A DNA stretch of 64,000 nucleotides from Phorcus lineatus (GCA_921293015.1 OV121090.1:20598304-20662303), one strand, 5' to 3'; numbered from the stretch's first letter, positions 15,001-27,009 are shown. Program-made: numbers and translations. The notes: generated from the letters alone by a model not told the origin.

Positions 15001-18000
15001 AGAATTTAACATTTTCATGAGTGTCGCTGTCCTGAGTGTAAATATATGATTTTCTACTTTACGAGATGAAAATACATGGTATTCGATTTATAATGTCAAA
15101 TGTTCTATTTATCATATTTCGTATAACATCCTAAATCACCTCAATTTTATAAAGATCGCTTTTCATATCGTCTTTCAATCATTTCTTGAATTCACAGATG
15201 ATGTCTTATGACTGTGGTGTTATATTACTTAGTAGAACTGCATTGTTACTTCGCTGTGAAAATATAGATTTTATTTTCACTGATTAATGGCTTATTTCAC
15301 CATTGAAAATATATTACATAAATATATTATATTTAGAACATTGTTTCAAAGCTCGAAGTTAGACAAAGCTCTCTTAGCAGTAAGATAGTCTAAGGCATGT
15401 TTTTTGTACTAATGAACATCTTTGCGCTAGAGTTTCCCTAATCTTGGTCCCATTTGATTGTTATAATAATACCATTCCATGGCAAATAACGGAAAATAAT
15501 CTTTGATAGGCCCTCGGAAAAGACTAACAGATATCTATATTTTGGAACCAGCAGATGAAGGGTTAATATCAAGTCATGGAGAGGTATTATTTACAACATT
15601 TAAAAAAAAACCCATTTAACACAACATAGATTTCATCACTTTGAAGTTTTTTATGGTGAACATTATTGATAAGTAAACATATGTTTCTGGATAATTAGGG
15701 CATGAATATTGACATAAAAATTGCAAAACATTGAATCTCAAATTATTAAAAAAAGGATCAAATAATTAGCACAACATAATAGCTTAAACACATCAAGGGT
15801 AAATGGATATCAATTTTCAGGGCATGAAAATTTCTATATTATTAAAATTTTACATTCATGCTCTGGGTAAACATAAATATCAAGGGGTATATTGCAAAAA
15901 TGTACAAAATAGAAATTACCTTCCATCAGAGAAACCATAACATGACCTATAAAAATTTGTTACGATTAATTTTTATCAAAAGACTGCATGAATACAGATT
16001 CAGCATAATTGTTAGCAGTAGGGCGTTTTCCAGCCATGCTTTCATCAACTGCCAGACATTTCTGTATTAAAATGACAAAGAGTATGTTTCATTAATCTTG
16101 CATGTAGCTTAAATAAGAGCCAAAATACTTAATGTTTTAAGGTTAATTTAAGTTTATCACTCAAGTTTCAACATAATGATATTTTCAATTGTAGATGAAA
16201 AACAACCATATACATGTAAATAAATCGAAATTCTGCGTTCAATTAACGTGTTTATTAGTTGATTGACAAAGCAGTAACAACCTTTATTTGTCATTGTATC
16301 TGCTGTAAATACGTTTCCAAAATTACATTCGAGTCATTGGAGCACACCACTGTCCAGTTTTCGGTCACTAAGGGACCGGTCATTTATTACAGGGGGGGGG
16401 TGGGCCGGGGGTTTTTCTCTTTGGATTGTCTATAAAAATGTGGCCGTCCCCAAAACGTCGCAATTTTTTTCATGGCCCTTCCAATTTAAGCGTACTTTTT
16501 TCCAAAACCCCCCCCCCAAATCATATCTATGAAAGTTCTTGAAGTTGGTCTTTTGAAGTATTATGGTCGATTCTACATTCAATTTTTTTTTTGATATTTC
16601 CAAAAGAGAAACTTCTTTAAGTAACACTTAAAAAAACAACAGATTTACCCTTCCATTGATGGGTTTAACATGATATCTGATAATGGTCTATAGTGTTTTA
16701 AAATCAGTTTTATTTATTTTACATCAACTGTATATCAAAATAGGTTTTGAATACTATTGCTTATAATACACACATATGTTTAACATAATGTAAATTCTAT
16801 TTTTAATTTTATCTTACTTTTAAGGCTCATTTTTTTATCTATTTTTAAAATTCAAATCACAATGTCTTTATTATCTTTAAATAACAAAATAGGTTAGCAC
16901 TGAGGGAGAAAAGGAATTTTTTATGGATGATCAACTTCTTTATTGAATTTACTTTCAACAGAGATAAAAAGAGCTTAGATATTGCACTAGTTATAAATTC
17001 CGTCAAAATACATATCTTGCCCACATAATTGCCTGAAAACTTGAAACAATGAATTCATAAATTGATTAAACCATGGAAGGATCAGGTTGGGAGATAAGCT
17101 CTTGACAAAATGATTTCTTTTAAAGCAAAAAAAAAAATTTAAAATCTATCTACAAACACTTTCAGAGTATAGGACCAAACAACGTAAAATGTCAAATCTT
17201 TACTTTATAGGAATTAAATTATCAAATTTCATAACATTTAAACTGTTTTTGTATGAGTTTGATTAAAACAAATTTAACCGTCTACATTAAGTTTGTAGCA
17301 CAAGAAATCTATAGAATTTTGAAGGTACATAACATAAGGATAATAAAGGCACATCTAGGTTTCACAGAAATTACATATGTTACATTTGCTACATGTTACA
17401 TAATATTTAAACAATAAAGTGTAAAACCCAAAAAGTATGGAAGCTTAAGTATGAAAATAGCAAATGTACCAAATTTTTGGAATATCAACATTGGAATTTA
17501 TTTTCTAGATATGCATTTAGATATTTGTCATAAGTATGGCTATATTAACAAATTTGCACCAATCAAGCCATCTGCTAAAGTGTTACAGTTTCATAACTTT
17601 GTATCATTGAGAATGATTAATATAATCATTCAAATATTAATAATTTGACTAGCTGTTTTAACTTTATGAGTATTTTAGTTATCAAATATGCATCTTTGTT
17701 GTATAAAAATATAGCAAACACCTGTTGACTGCTTGTATAAACTCTCAGTCCAACAGAACTATTTTACTACTTTTTTTTCTACAAGAATTAAGAACAATGA
17801 ATTGAGCAGTGAGTTCATGGTGATTTTTTTATGTAAGCATGTGTTTTAAGAATATAAACCAGTCTCAGCCCCAATTTCCATTGCTAAAGAAGGATGGTTT
17901 TCTAACTGTCTATTTCAAATTGACCCTCCCCAAACTTTCGTATATTTTTTCATGACCCTCCCCTGGTGGCTGTATATTTTTTTCTGACCCTCCCCTGAAA

Positions 18001-21000
18001 ACCCCCGGCCCACCCCCCCCTGTAATAAATGACTGGTCCCTAATCTCAACATTAACCTAATTATTGTCACTGAATTCAAAAGCATTAAGATGTATATTTT
18101 CAGAAACAACTGCTACTTCTTGATAAAATGACACCATTGATGAAGTTTTGACTTATTTGATCCAAACAAAATATACTGTGCCCCTTTAACAGCTGTATAA
18201 AACAATGGGGATGTTATTCATGTACCATAAATTCATTCAGTGCATTTAGTGCAGATATGCTGCATATTAGGACTGCGCATTTTAACTTGTTTATCTGTAT
18301 CTACCGGTACAAGTGAGGTGAGGTGAATTCGGGTGTAACACTGCTTTCACGAGTATTTTACATATTTCACGGCGGCTAGTATTATTGCAGGAAGAAAGCC
18401 AGCAACACTATTGTGGTTATGCATAACGCTGAAACCTGCGAGCTTCGGCTGGAACTAGCGACCCATGGGTGGTGTTATGCTGAAATTCAGTGTAGCATTG
18501 CACCCAAACCTGACTTGGTGTAGAACAGTTCTCTACTGCAGACAAAGTTGCCCCTGGCGGGATACGTACCACGGACCTCTTGATTCGAAGCCGAACGCGC
18601 TAACCAATGCACTATCCCGCCTCCCTACCGTTACAGACTGTTCAATACAATAATTGCGATATGATTTCCATTTGAGAATATCTTCTACCAAACAGTTATG
18701 AATACATATATTTATAAAATACATATATATTAAGAATATCTTATTCCAAGGTAAAGTTGCAGGTGCATGTAAATGCACTTGGTGTTTAAGAACATTTTAA
18801 AGTGACATTAACTTTTCCTTTATATTTCGCAACTTTTTTATTTTGATTATTTCACCTTTTAAGTTATGTTCTATATTTTGAAAGCCTGAACAAATTTTAT
18901 CTAAACCCATACGTTACACTATGGAGAAGGGCTCAAAAAGTATGAAATGTTGATGATTCAAAACATGGCAAAATTTTAGTGAAAGTTGTAAACAAAGTGT
19001 TAAATCCCGAAGTGAAAATGGCACAGACATGTTATTGAGTCTGAAAGCAGTCACTCTCTTTAAAAATAAGGGCTAGTTTAGCATTGTTCACTGTTCTAAT
19101 TGCACTTATTCAGTGAAGAGAGCATGGAAAAAAGAAAACATGAAAAGTACCAATATATTGCAATGCAATAACCCTTTCCTATATGGCAATGTATACCCAT
19201 CCACATCTGATCCAATAATTTTGGCATTATCCAGCCCTACTGCATTTCACTGAGTAAGCAAAGATCTTTAACAGATTCCTACATTAATATCAGCGTTTCT
19301 TATAATTGTTAAAAGTGAAGATTTGGCATTAACATCACTTTAAAGAGTTTTTTTCTAATGCCTAATTTCAATCGTTCACCAAATTTTACATCTTTGACAT
19401 CTGGAAGTAGTTCCATGTCAATAGTTTATTTACAAACCTGTCCATGATATATGTTTACGACAAGAGTGCCTAAATATTACTATTCACTATTCAACAACAC
19501 TGAAAGCGCGAGAGAGGTCTATATTGATATTCAGGCACAAGTGTCTTGAACATAGTATGACATGGGCATGAATATGATAACCTGTTTATCGAAGACGCAA
19601 AATAAAAAAAAAATAAAAATCAACATCCAGCACAAGCAGATTACCTTCAGTTGTCACAATTTTAACGCAACATCATAAGCAAATTGTAACATCAAAGCAT
19701 TGTTTATGTGTTGATGTCACAATAAAAAAGTGATATTGTGCTCTAGGGCATGTATGCGAAATATGAACCCCCATATAATTGTCCACATAGGTAATCAAAA
19801 CAAATACCTTGATTTCAACAACAAATACTCTCTCTTTGACGAGAATATTTTCGAAACCCTGGACCAGGCCGTATTGACATCCATTGTGAAGACATGATGG
19901 TCATATTCTCAGCTGCTGTGCATAAAGAATTGATTTTCACGTCACCCATTGTTCACTTCCCTACGAGTTGCTTATTTATTCAATAAAGTCTGGTTCAATA
20001 CCTGGTAAGCCGTACTCTGAACTTGTCAAGTTTACAAAAGTTAACTGTTTTCCTGATTTCCTCATTGCTGTGAATTATTGTTTCTAATTTACGAATCGGT
20101 TCGATAAAAATCAAAATTAGCAGAGTTGTCTTTATCCACTGCCATTTGGAAAACTGTGAATTAAACAGGTATAAGAATATAATTACTTTCAAGAAGAAAT
20201 TGAGTCAGTATTGAAGGCCTCACAATCATTTAAATTAATAGTTTTCGGATAGACATGTTAATATGTTATTATGAAAACTTCATTACACAGGCAGGTTATG
20301 TTTTCTAATAGATTTCAATAGATTTATATGGTTTAAATTATCAATTCTGATGGAAATGAATGATAATAAATTGATTTATACAATTCTTTGCACAGAATAA
20401 AAGCAGCACACAAAATGAAATAGTTAAAACTAGCTGTAACATTATATGCTATACCAGATATATGTGATGACGGATCATTACAGCTGGTTTTAACTAGATC
20501 AGTTTAACATCAAAAGAAGATGTTATTGTTCCACAGCATTAAGAAAAGAAGGTTTCATCCTGGAATGCCCATTCTGAATCACAATATCTATGAATCTTTG
20601 TTGATATTAATTGACAAATGCGTCAATATTTCCACATTCTTGTGTAATCTACATATTCCTTGATATGATATGGAATAACACAGCCTGGGTTTTATTATTG
20701 AAACAGAATTTAAAGAAGAATATTTCTATTTGTTTTAAGCCACTAATGTATAATATGAAATATAATGCCTATGAGAATTATTGATAAAGATATCAACTGT
20801 CGTGAGTATTACTAACATGTTACCTGTTCCATTTTCATAAAAAAAAAAAAACTATTACATTTGCTTTTTACATTTATGCTATGTTAAGAAGTAACTTCTT
20901 CTCCGGCATCAGCAATAATAAAATACTTTTATGATAAAAACTTACCAATGAATACTTCAGCCATGCAAGTTATACTTTCAACAACATTACATAACATTTT

Positions 21001-24000
21001 GAATAAAAAAACAGAAACAAAGATTCAACAGACATCTTATTTTCCACTGGGATAAATGTCCAAGATAAAGTTCAATCTGAAGTTAGATTTAAGAACTCAC
21101 AATTCTGATGGGCTTTTAGTTGTAAATTTATGTATATACAATCAACAACAAAGTGAAACTAAACTTGAGCTATAAATAGCCTGTAAAATGGCATGACACG
21201 ATAAAATCTGAAGAAGATAAAATGGCATGACACGATAAAATCTGAAGAAGATAAAATAGCAAGACATGATAACATCTATAGAGATACATTACCTAGTGAG
21301 TTGAATATAAGTTGTGAGGCATTACAAAAAGGTTGTGCTAAGTATGGGGATATAATCTAAGCAATTTTAAACAATTCAAAAGTTATTATAATCAAATTTG
21401 CAACCTGTGGAAATGTCAAGCGATTCCTCCAATTTGAATTCAGCCTGTTTAGTTCTTTCAGCACACTTTGGTGTAACAACCTTGTTTACAAACATACTTT
21501 ACAAGATTTATCTTTTACAATTAAAAACATTGTTGCAAGTATGAATTATTAATATTCACATTAACCAAGATTTATTCAAAATGGTAGTCCAATAGCTGTA
21601 ATAATCAAAATACTAAGGCCATTTAACACAATGTAATGCAAACAAGAAACCTACATTTATCATAATGATTGTTAACTGATAAAATAAAAATACTTACAAT
21701 TCCAACACTCAAAACATGAACATCCAGGAATTGCATGTATATCCATTTTGCAACCACAAAGATAGAACTAATGGACACACAGCTAATTATTAATAATCAT
21801 CAAATTATCAAGATTTGGCATTTCGGTACAGAACAATTTGCGCCACATTTAACTGGCACAACAGATGATAATAGTTGACTCTAACAACTGTACCAGATGT
21901 GCTTTTGTATAAAATATGTTCACGGTTAATATTCATTAAGCACCTCCATTCAGCAGAATATCTATATGAAATGCTTATTGATATAAATAACAATGCATAA
22001 ATGAATTATATGGTATTTGTATAGTTTGAAAGATCTGAACTAAGTTAATGAAATGTTTCAAGTTAAAATGCTTCATATGAAATCCTGGAAAACATTTTCT
22101 CTGAAATGGTATCAAAACAATCATTTTACATTTTAAAATATGAATTTTTTCTCTCAAGGTGTAGAATCATAATTCAATATCAATATAACAAATTGGTAAC
22201 TAATTTTGTTACATACATTTTGAATTTTATCTTTTAAAAGGAAATTATACTGAAGAACCACCTGAGGAAATATAGTATATTAAAAGCCATAAGTCTCTAA
22301 ATATTACATCAATATAGACTACATACCTTAAATGATAATCTTGATCCTTTATCATACATATTTTTTATCAACAACTTATTGACTCCTAATTCCTTCAATA
22401 GAAATCACCATATTCTGATTTACAAATACATATCATGCACAGAAACTGAAATGACCTTACTTTCAACATGAATATCATAAAACAATATCTTTAAAAATAT
22501 TTCAACAAAAAATACAGAAACATAAAAAAATATTTCAACAAAAAATACAGAAAAATCAAAACATATTTTTTAAAATTCTTCAAAAACATCTACATACCTC
22601 AATTATCAATGTAGTGTTTCATCAAAAACCTTTTACCAAAAGAAACCTTGGACTATTCAGAACTATTATAACGAGCACTTATCATGCACATAGCAACAGG
22701 GCTATTCTGTTTCCTTTCAACCTGTCAATGACATAAAATATGTTATCTGTGACTAATTTCAAAGGTAACTTTAACACTTGCACAAAGGCTAATCAATACG
22801 AGAATGCTTATATCAGGTGACATGTGGTATATTGAATTTTTGGGCAAATACACGGTTATTTATAAAGTAAGTTGATCATGTGATACCTGAATCACACAAT
22901 AACATTATTTGAGGATACCGAATCAAGTGAAACGAATGATGGGGAAATTGTTACTACTGAATTGTGAGTTTTTATTGTTCATTGAGACATAAGGTTTTTT
23001 CATGGTTTATGACTTTTTAAAGTACATTTGTAAAAAAAAGTTTATGTGTTTCCTAGGAAAGAGTATTGCACTAAACTTTGTATGCAGTATATTGCCTTAT
23101 ACAGCTCAACGATATTGCGATATATTGAAAGAACTCAATATCAACTTTTAATATTTCTTTAATTTGTTAAAACAGTATACATTTGATAAAATGCCTTCAG
23201 ATCTTTCGAAAAAATGACCATAAATTTGTAAGTAAATTTTGTTGGCATAAATATTCAAAAACTATTTACTATTATTTGTAATACAAACAATCACTTTTTC
23301 TTGCAAACCAAAAAAACTTTCTTAAATATTAAGCAAATTAGAAGAAGCTATCTGAATAAATTCAACTTGAAATTAGTTGGTGCCATATATTATCATATTG
23401 AAAATAATATTGCAATAATTGTATTGCACAATTTGTAGTGCAATATTTTGGTATCGCTATGATATTGCACAGCCGTAGTCTTTACTTAGAGGGCAAAACA
23501 TCTCATTTCACGACCTGATTATCAATAGTCTTCAGAAACGGTGTCCTTATAAAGCGGAAACTGTGACTGCCATTTTAATGTGAACATCTTTTTTTATTTG
23601 TAATTACAAAAACTATTCCCATTGCTTTACCAAAAGATGTACACTTTTTTTAACTTGATTTTCAGAAGAACGGGGGGGTTAAAGTATTGGTGAAATTGAT
23701 TTTCATGTACTTTTCAGTGATTTATTTGAGTAAAAAAATGTGCTACTGTCTTTTAATCCTTGTGTTGTTGAATGGAGGGCCAAACCATTTTGTCTGGTCA
23801 ATCTAAAAGTGATTGTAAAACTGTCAGAGACTCCAAGATGAAGGGACAATATATAAATGTTTAATTTCCATAAGAATTAACATATCTGTTAAAATTCTGA
23901 AAATATAGTTTTGAATATTCCCAATATCGACATTAAATTTAATTATTGGTAAAAGTGGGAAAAAGCTGTAAACAATAATGGATTTTAATTTCTAGAAACA

Positions 24001-26772
24001 GGAATAATAGAATTTTATTCATCTTACAAGAACTGAAGTGGATTTCATTTAAGTATGGAATTGTAGCAGATAAGGTATTGAATTACAGACCACACCAAAA
24101 CAAATGAGGACAAAACATCAATTACCAGTCCCTCAAATGTAGAGCTATAGGATCATCAGTGTGTGCATGATTTAATGATTATGATAGATTTAAGATAAAA
24201 TGGAGATTAAAATATTTCCAAGTTAAAGGGTTGATATTTCAAATGTTTAATTTTTAGAGAAACATTTTTACTGAATTTTTACTGAAGGTGTTTCCTTCAT
24301 TAATTCAATTAAACTGCATATAAACCGCAATGTATCAAATAGACTCAGTAAGATTATTGCATAAATGCACAAAATCCCCTCTTAGTTTGTTTTTAAAACA
24401 ATACCTTGGTCATATTTTCCCTTTAACAAGATCATAACATGCTAATCAGCATTTTATAATGATTATAAGGCCACTTCAAACGGGTAAATTTGTCCTTTAA
24501 AAGAAGTGATCCTTTAAAAGAAGTGATGAGGACATTTACATGGCGCTATTTCAGAGTATTGATAACGTCTCAAGCGGTATACCTTCATCATTATCCTGAA
24601 AAAGTTTGCAGACACCAAGCACTGAGTGTGACCATGTGGGTACGTACATCTTGTATTTCAAGTACCCATTTTACTAGCTAAGAAACCTGAGTCTGATGTG
24701 GATGAAGTGCCTTGCCCACGGATACAATAACAACAACAACAATAATGATAATGATGATGATGATAAAAATGAAATGTACATTTATAAAGTGCTTAATTCA
24801 CAGCAAGTACACACAGTATGAGATCCAGGTCAAAATTTGTTGTTCAGTTGTCATCACCAATTTCAAACATACACCTTTGGTGTGTAAAAGGCCAGCATAT
24901 TAACCAATACATTCTCTGTTCACCCGTGCCTAAATTAGACTAAAACAGTCTCTGAAAAATAAGGTGAGGTGAAGTGAACTGCATGGAGAACAAGTAGATT
25001 CTTCATGAAATTTTCTGCATAATATTCTATTCTTGAAACATTAAAAAAGTACCCTAAAATAGTACGGTAAATATCTTATTTTTTACACTTGAACATGCAC
25101 TTTATTGGAGCTGAAAGCTACTAAACGCGCTTTCAAAGGATGAAATTGTATGTTACATGGCTTGTTGTTAAAGTAATATTTGAAAGCAAGGTTTAAGTTT
25201 TTTTTGTGAAACCAAACATATATTTGTAATTCAACATACATTCATGTTCTTAAAAAAAGGTGTTTTATTAGAATTTCACTTTTCTGCATAGCTCAAAATT
25301 TCATTCAGCAACCGTGGTATAGCAGAATGCAGGAGGAAATGAATCATTTTCAAAAGGATTTTTTTCAATTAAATATAAGAAGGAAACCTCAGAAAAATGT
25401 CCGTTTAAGAATAGTTGAATTCAAATTTAGACTTGCTTTTCAAGAGATAATGAGGTGAAAATAGTATATTGCAGTCTGTGTGTCAGACTAACGGCTATTT
25501 GATTGAATTTTTCACAAATCCACCCCTGGAATTTTTCATCTTTTGTATTTAAATTATCCCTATTTAGTATATAAATTTAGGCTTTGTTTCTGTCAAAATA
25601 CATAGTTTTGATTGGCTAAGCAACAAGTTTTAAAAAATGCCAAAAATGATACTCAGTACGCAGATATAGCCAAATAGTTAGTTATAATTGACACATACAT
25701 ATCTTCAGCTCATGATGTGATGGTCTTAAAATCCTTAGATCTTTCATCATCTTTTCTCATAACGGAAAAATCAACATTTGAGACTGATTGTATATCCTTA
25801 CATTCAAGGATATAATTTCAAAACCAATGTATACGGTTCAATATTCATAACACTCATTGTTTTTCAGGGGGCAATATTGGCCAATATTGAACACATGCAA
25901 CTCTTAACAATGGTGAAGGTATCTCAATTCTCAAAATTTTAAGGTACACTAAACAAAAAGGGTAGGCAAATGTCCCCAGGACTCCCCTCTAATCACTGAA
26001 TCTGTTTATTTATATATTGACCATCAACATTTGAGGAAGCTTATTATTATACTCGTTGTGTTTTTCATTAATTCTTATTGATTTTAGTAAATTAAAGTTT
26101 GACAATATTATTGCTTCACCCTCAATCAAGAACAATTGTCATATTATACAGCTGACAAAATAATTGTAAATCTCATTGTATACTTATACATCTTGTCCTT
26201 TGAAATTCCTTCAATTCTAACTATGCAAAAAACTAAAGAAGAAAACATCACTTAACATAAAGTTTTATACAAAGAATACTAATAAATCTCAAAATTCTTT
26301 TAGTTAATGCCAAATTTTTTATGTTCTTATCCCTTTTCTCCTCATTCCTCATTCAGATTCACAAAACACCAAGTTTACAAACTAGTCAAGTCTATCATAA
26401 AAGAACTGGTTCCCATGTTTACAAATGTACCTAATTCTAAGATTTATTAAAATGGACTGTTTCATTCATAATTTGTTTAATAACGACTTAAGAAAAACTT
26501 TGAATGACTTCAAAACAGATTCCTTTTTAATGGATTTTATTCGAGGTAATTTTGAAATATTAATTTAGTGATGACTAATTCAATACACTCATTTATAGTC
26601 CATTTAATTTCGTGACATGTCATTTAGTATTTTTATCATTTGACAGATTTCTTCCATATGGCATAATGAATGATATGTTCACATAATCGACTCACTTTAT
26701 CGGGGAATATCTTTGTCTTGTGGATACTCTCAAAGAGCTTCTAGATCTGCCATATCCCCCACTCATCGACAT
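1..26772 (-). CDS. ATP9: ATP9A/ATP9B-type phospholipid-transporting P4-ATPase, 3' part missing at window edge
   Basis: A class 2 P4-ATPase; in vertebrates ATP9A and ATP9B act in endosome/Golgi membranes and do not need a CDC50 partner (family knowledge). Minus-strand exons in transcript order: 26696-26772, 13067-13243, 11047-11197, 10510-10623, 8956-9123, 8341-8484, 7728-7808, 6999-7148, 6197-6286, 5686-5756, 5098-5263, 4167-4223, 3503-3754, 2733-2894, 1998-2090, 1809-1892, 1412-1582, 781-969, 1-81. All have AG/GT borders and sum to exactly 826 codons. Visible motifs: actuator DGET near residue 257, PISL in TM4 near 406, phosphorylation loop DKTGTLT with Asp near 453, KGAD near 632, and TGDK near 741. 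The GDGGND hinge and TM5-10 lie off the left edge. One pre-duplication gene is expected in an invertebrate, so A versus B cannot be assigned. The donor of exon 8341-8484 could instead lie 3 bases further, at 8338. Confidence 0.93.
2165..2440. repeat. Copy of a dispersed CCTGYCTGGCTT-type repeat in an ATP9 intron
   Basis: Shares GCCTGTCTGGCTTGTG and GCCAGTAGGGACCAAAAT with the region 49580-49800 and, in part, with 53941-54230. It lies between ATP9 exons 1998-2090 and 2733-2894. Confidence 0.35.
6792..7016 (-). repeat. 113-bp tandem duplication across an ATP9 exon end and its splice donor
   Basis: Two copies, 6792-6904 and 6905-7016, lie 113 bp apart and differ at only a few positions. Each contains the last 18 coding bases of exon 6999-7148 (SQPSSK) followed by a GT donor. 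The real donor is just below 6999. The duplicate donor is below 6886, inside the following intron. Using the copy would add 113 bases to the mRNA, which is not a multiple of three. Confidence 0.9.
8452..8785 (-). repeat. 132-bp tandem duplication containing a decayed copy of the start of an ATP9 exon
   Basis: The 5' end of exon 8341-8484 plus its upstream intron recurs about 132 bp further up the intron. Bases 8584-8616 correspond to 8452-8484, with a preserved AG acceptor, and read [11 protein letters not shown] where the real exon reads [12 protein letters not shown] shorter third unit follows at about 8714-8785, sharing the AT-rich tail with the ATATGTGCAC-type motif. The copy has no matching exon body or donor, so it is a relic pseudo-exon. 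Confidence 0.8.
8842..8954. mobile_element. Small hAT-like MITE fragment abutting an ATP9 splice donor
   Basis: On the minus strand the sequence just inside the donor of exon 8956-9123 is GTAGGGATGTCACGATGCACC, typical of hAT-type MITE ends. The far side has a related GGGTATCACGATAAA. An internal 9-bp hairpin (GATGCACCA/TGGTGCATC) sits at about 8920-8943. The donor GT is therefore either part of the insertion or directly flanks it. Target duplication not identified. Confidence 0.4.
9744..10337. mobile_element. MITE with short inverted ends (TTTAAANGCACTAGTGCAC)
   Basis: Inverted ends at 9744-9762 and 10319-10337 match except for one base and contain the palindrome GCACTAGTGC. The unit is about 594 bp, in the ATP9 intron between exons 8956-9123 and 10510-10623. 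No coding capacity seen. The TTAA-like border suggests a TTAA-targeting family, but the target duplication is not separable from the TTTAAA ends. Confidence 0.6.
11525..11640. repeat. GTATAAGCCGACCC-type dispersed repeat fragment
   Basis: Two related phrases, GCGTATAAGCCGACCCCC and TGTATAAACCGACCC, occur in a C-rich stretch that stands out from the AT-rich intron. The arrangement resembles the end of a DNA transposon. Family not identified. Confidence 0.3.
11771..13023 (-). mobile_element. Ginger-like cut-and-paste DNA transposon with 183-bp inverted ends, decayed
   Basis: The ends 11771-11953 and 12841-13023 are inverted repeats of 183 bp, differing only within a short stretch. They start TGTTACAGTCAATGTC. 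Each end is built of repeated CAGTCAATCTGTAGATTGACT-type motifs in both orientations, plausible transposase sites. The element is 1253 bp and flanked by TATA on both sides, compatible with a 4-bp target duplication though the flanks are AT-rich. Inside, minus-strand remnants resemble the KRBA2/Ginger-type DDE integrase: a [12 protein letters not shown] motif (region of the catalytic Glu) near 12610-12660, then a cysteine-rich [18 protein letters not shown] tail. It lies in ATP9 intron 2, only 43 bp from exon 13067-13243. It cannot move itself. Near-identical ends imply a fairly young insertion. Confidence 0.8.
12021..12410 (-). pseudogene. C-terminal remnant of a transposon integrase with cysteine-rich tail
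   Basis: An open stretch of 129 codons inside the transposon at 11771-13023. It begins near [20 protein letters not shown], includes [13 protein letters not shown], and ends with a CXC-like cysteine cluster ([19 protein letters not shown], then KCNSRCHSS). This arrangement matches the C-terminus of proteins annotated as KRAB-A domain-containing protein 2-like integrases in invertebrates (recalled, not searched). The catalytic core upstream is only fragmentary, so this is transposon debris and not a host gene. Confidence 0.75.
16071..18185. mobile_element. TTAA-flanked MITE (about 0.44 kb) interrupted by a second element
   Basis: The borders are exact TTAA at 16067-16070 and 18186-18189, as in piggyBac-type insertion. 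The ends read AATGACAAAGAGTATGTTT and, inverted, GGGGCACAGTATATTTTG. The interior shares the phrase ACTGTCC(A/G)GTTTTCG with copies at 35655-36130, 36747-37205 and 43285-43753, which fixes its identity. It is split at 16371/18041 by the element 16372-18040. Confidence 0.7.
16372..18040. mobile_element. Non-autonomous DNA transposon with GGGACC ends and TAA target duplication, nested
   Basis: The inverted ends, about 43 bp, read GGGACCGGTCATTTATTACA and continue with a G-run and GGGCCGGGGG. The right end has one substitution and one G fewer. TAA precedes the left end and follows the right end, and comparison with uninterrupted MITE copies shows a single TAA-like site there, so the 3-bp duplication is genuine. 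A TAA target and GGG-start ends fit PIF/Harbinger. The subterminal regions hold CCCTCCCC-type repeats (17925-17999). No transposase is recognised in the 1669 bp. Confidence 0.72.
18312..18624 (-). mobile_element. tRNA-derived SINE, full length, reverse orientation
   Basis: Same family as 56084-56395, inverted: the tRNA-like head is at the right (GGCGGGATAGTGCATTGGTT on the minus strand) and the CTCA-type tail at the left (AGTGAGGTGAGGTGA on the plus strand). Flanking 11-bp target duplications CTACCG(G/T)TACA at 18301-18311 and 18625-18635 differ by one base. Confidence 0.85.
21185..21287. repeat. 34-bp tandem repeat, about three copies
   Basis: The unit begins AAAATGGCATGACACGATAA. Copies start at 21185, 21219 and 21253; the first two are identical and the third is diverged and incomplete. 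It lies in ATP9 intron 1. Confidence 0.85.
22490..22560. repeat. Short A-rich tandem duplication
   Basis: The phrase ATATTTCAACAAAAAATACA occurs twice about 32 bp apart. Simple local duplication, no function suggested. Confidence 0.6.
23102..23475. mobile_element. Degenerate hAT-like MITE
   Basis: The left end reads CAGCTCAACGATATTGCGAT and the right end, inverted, CGGCTGTGCAATATCATAGC, the imperfect ATATTG-rich ends typical of small hAT derivatives. No matching 8-bp target duplication found, so boundaries are approximate. Confidence 0.4.
24725..24770. repeat. CAA/ATG-type microsatellite
   Basis: Runs of CAA/AATAATG followed by ATG repeats. It is followed by a TTTATAAAGTGCTTAATTCAC phrase similar to one after the ATG run at 50665-50720, suggesting both are ends of one dispersed repeat. 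Confidence 0.5.
26696..26772 (-). CDS. ATP9: First coding exon of the ATP9-type ATPase
   Basis: On the minus strand the exon reads [12 protein letters not shown] and continues through [10 protein letters not shown], then two bases (AA) before a GTGAGT donor. The next exon, 13.4 kb away at 13243, starts with one base and continues [14 protein letters not shown]. The phases fit (AA+A gives Lys). The join resembles the human ATP9B N-terminus, where a basic RHSRYQ stretch precedes HLDEMPLMM. Start choice is uncertain between the two nearby ATGs at 26772 and 26766. Inference, but well supported by phase and similarity. Confidence 0.72.
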
Positions 26773-26812
26773 GTGATCAGGTAAGTCAAGATTCCTTCCT
26801 TCTTTTTCATTG

Positions 26813-26820
26813 CCGGAAGT
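26813..26820. promoter_or_regulatory. ETS-like CCGGAAGT box near ATP9 start
   Basis: Exact CCGGAAGT, 41 bp upstream of the ATP9 start codon. The motif is common in animal housekeeping promoters. Binding not shown. Confidence 0.4.
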
Positions 26821-27009
26821 CCAATTGCCCCTTAACACATAATCGAATACAAATATTCGACTTACTTTTACTTGAATGATTTTAATTTATTTATATAGCA
26901 TAAAGAACAAAACTCATATTTTAAATTTGTAAATTAAACTTTCAAAATGTAACATATCTGTCTGATTACTATCATTTGTCAATGTCGTTAGCGATATGTT
27001 TATTTCAAA

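Larger units (their letters stand above)
13244..26695 (-). other. ATP9 intron 1 (13.4 kb), transposon-rich, no further exon seen
   Basis: AT-rich non-coding DNA. I recognise a TTAA-flanked MITE interrupted by another element (16071-18185), a SINE (18312-18624), a 34-bp tandem repeat (21185-21287), a degenerate hAT-like MITE (about 23102-23475), a short duplicated 19-mer near 24495-24532 and a CAA/ATG-type microsatellite at 24725-24770. No open reading frame in it looks like a protein I know. The stretches 13244-16070, 18636-21180 and 24900-26690 show nothing specific. Confidence 0.6.

Noticed and set aside
24490-24903. Two short open frames as small genes
   Set aside because: They cross a duplicated 19-mer and a microsatellite; no coding signature.
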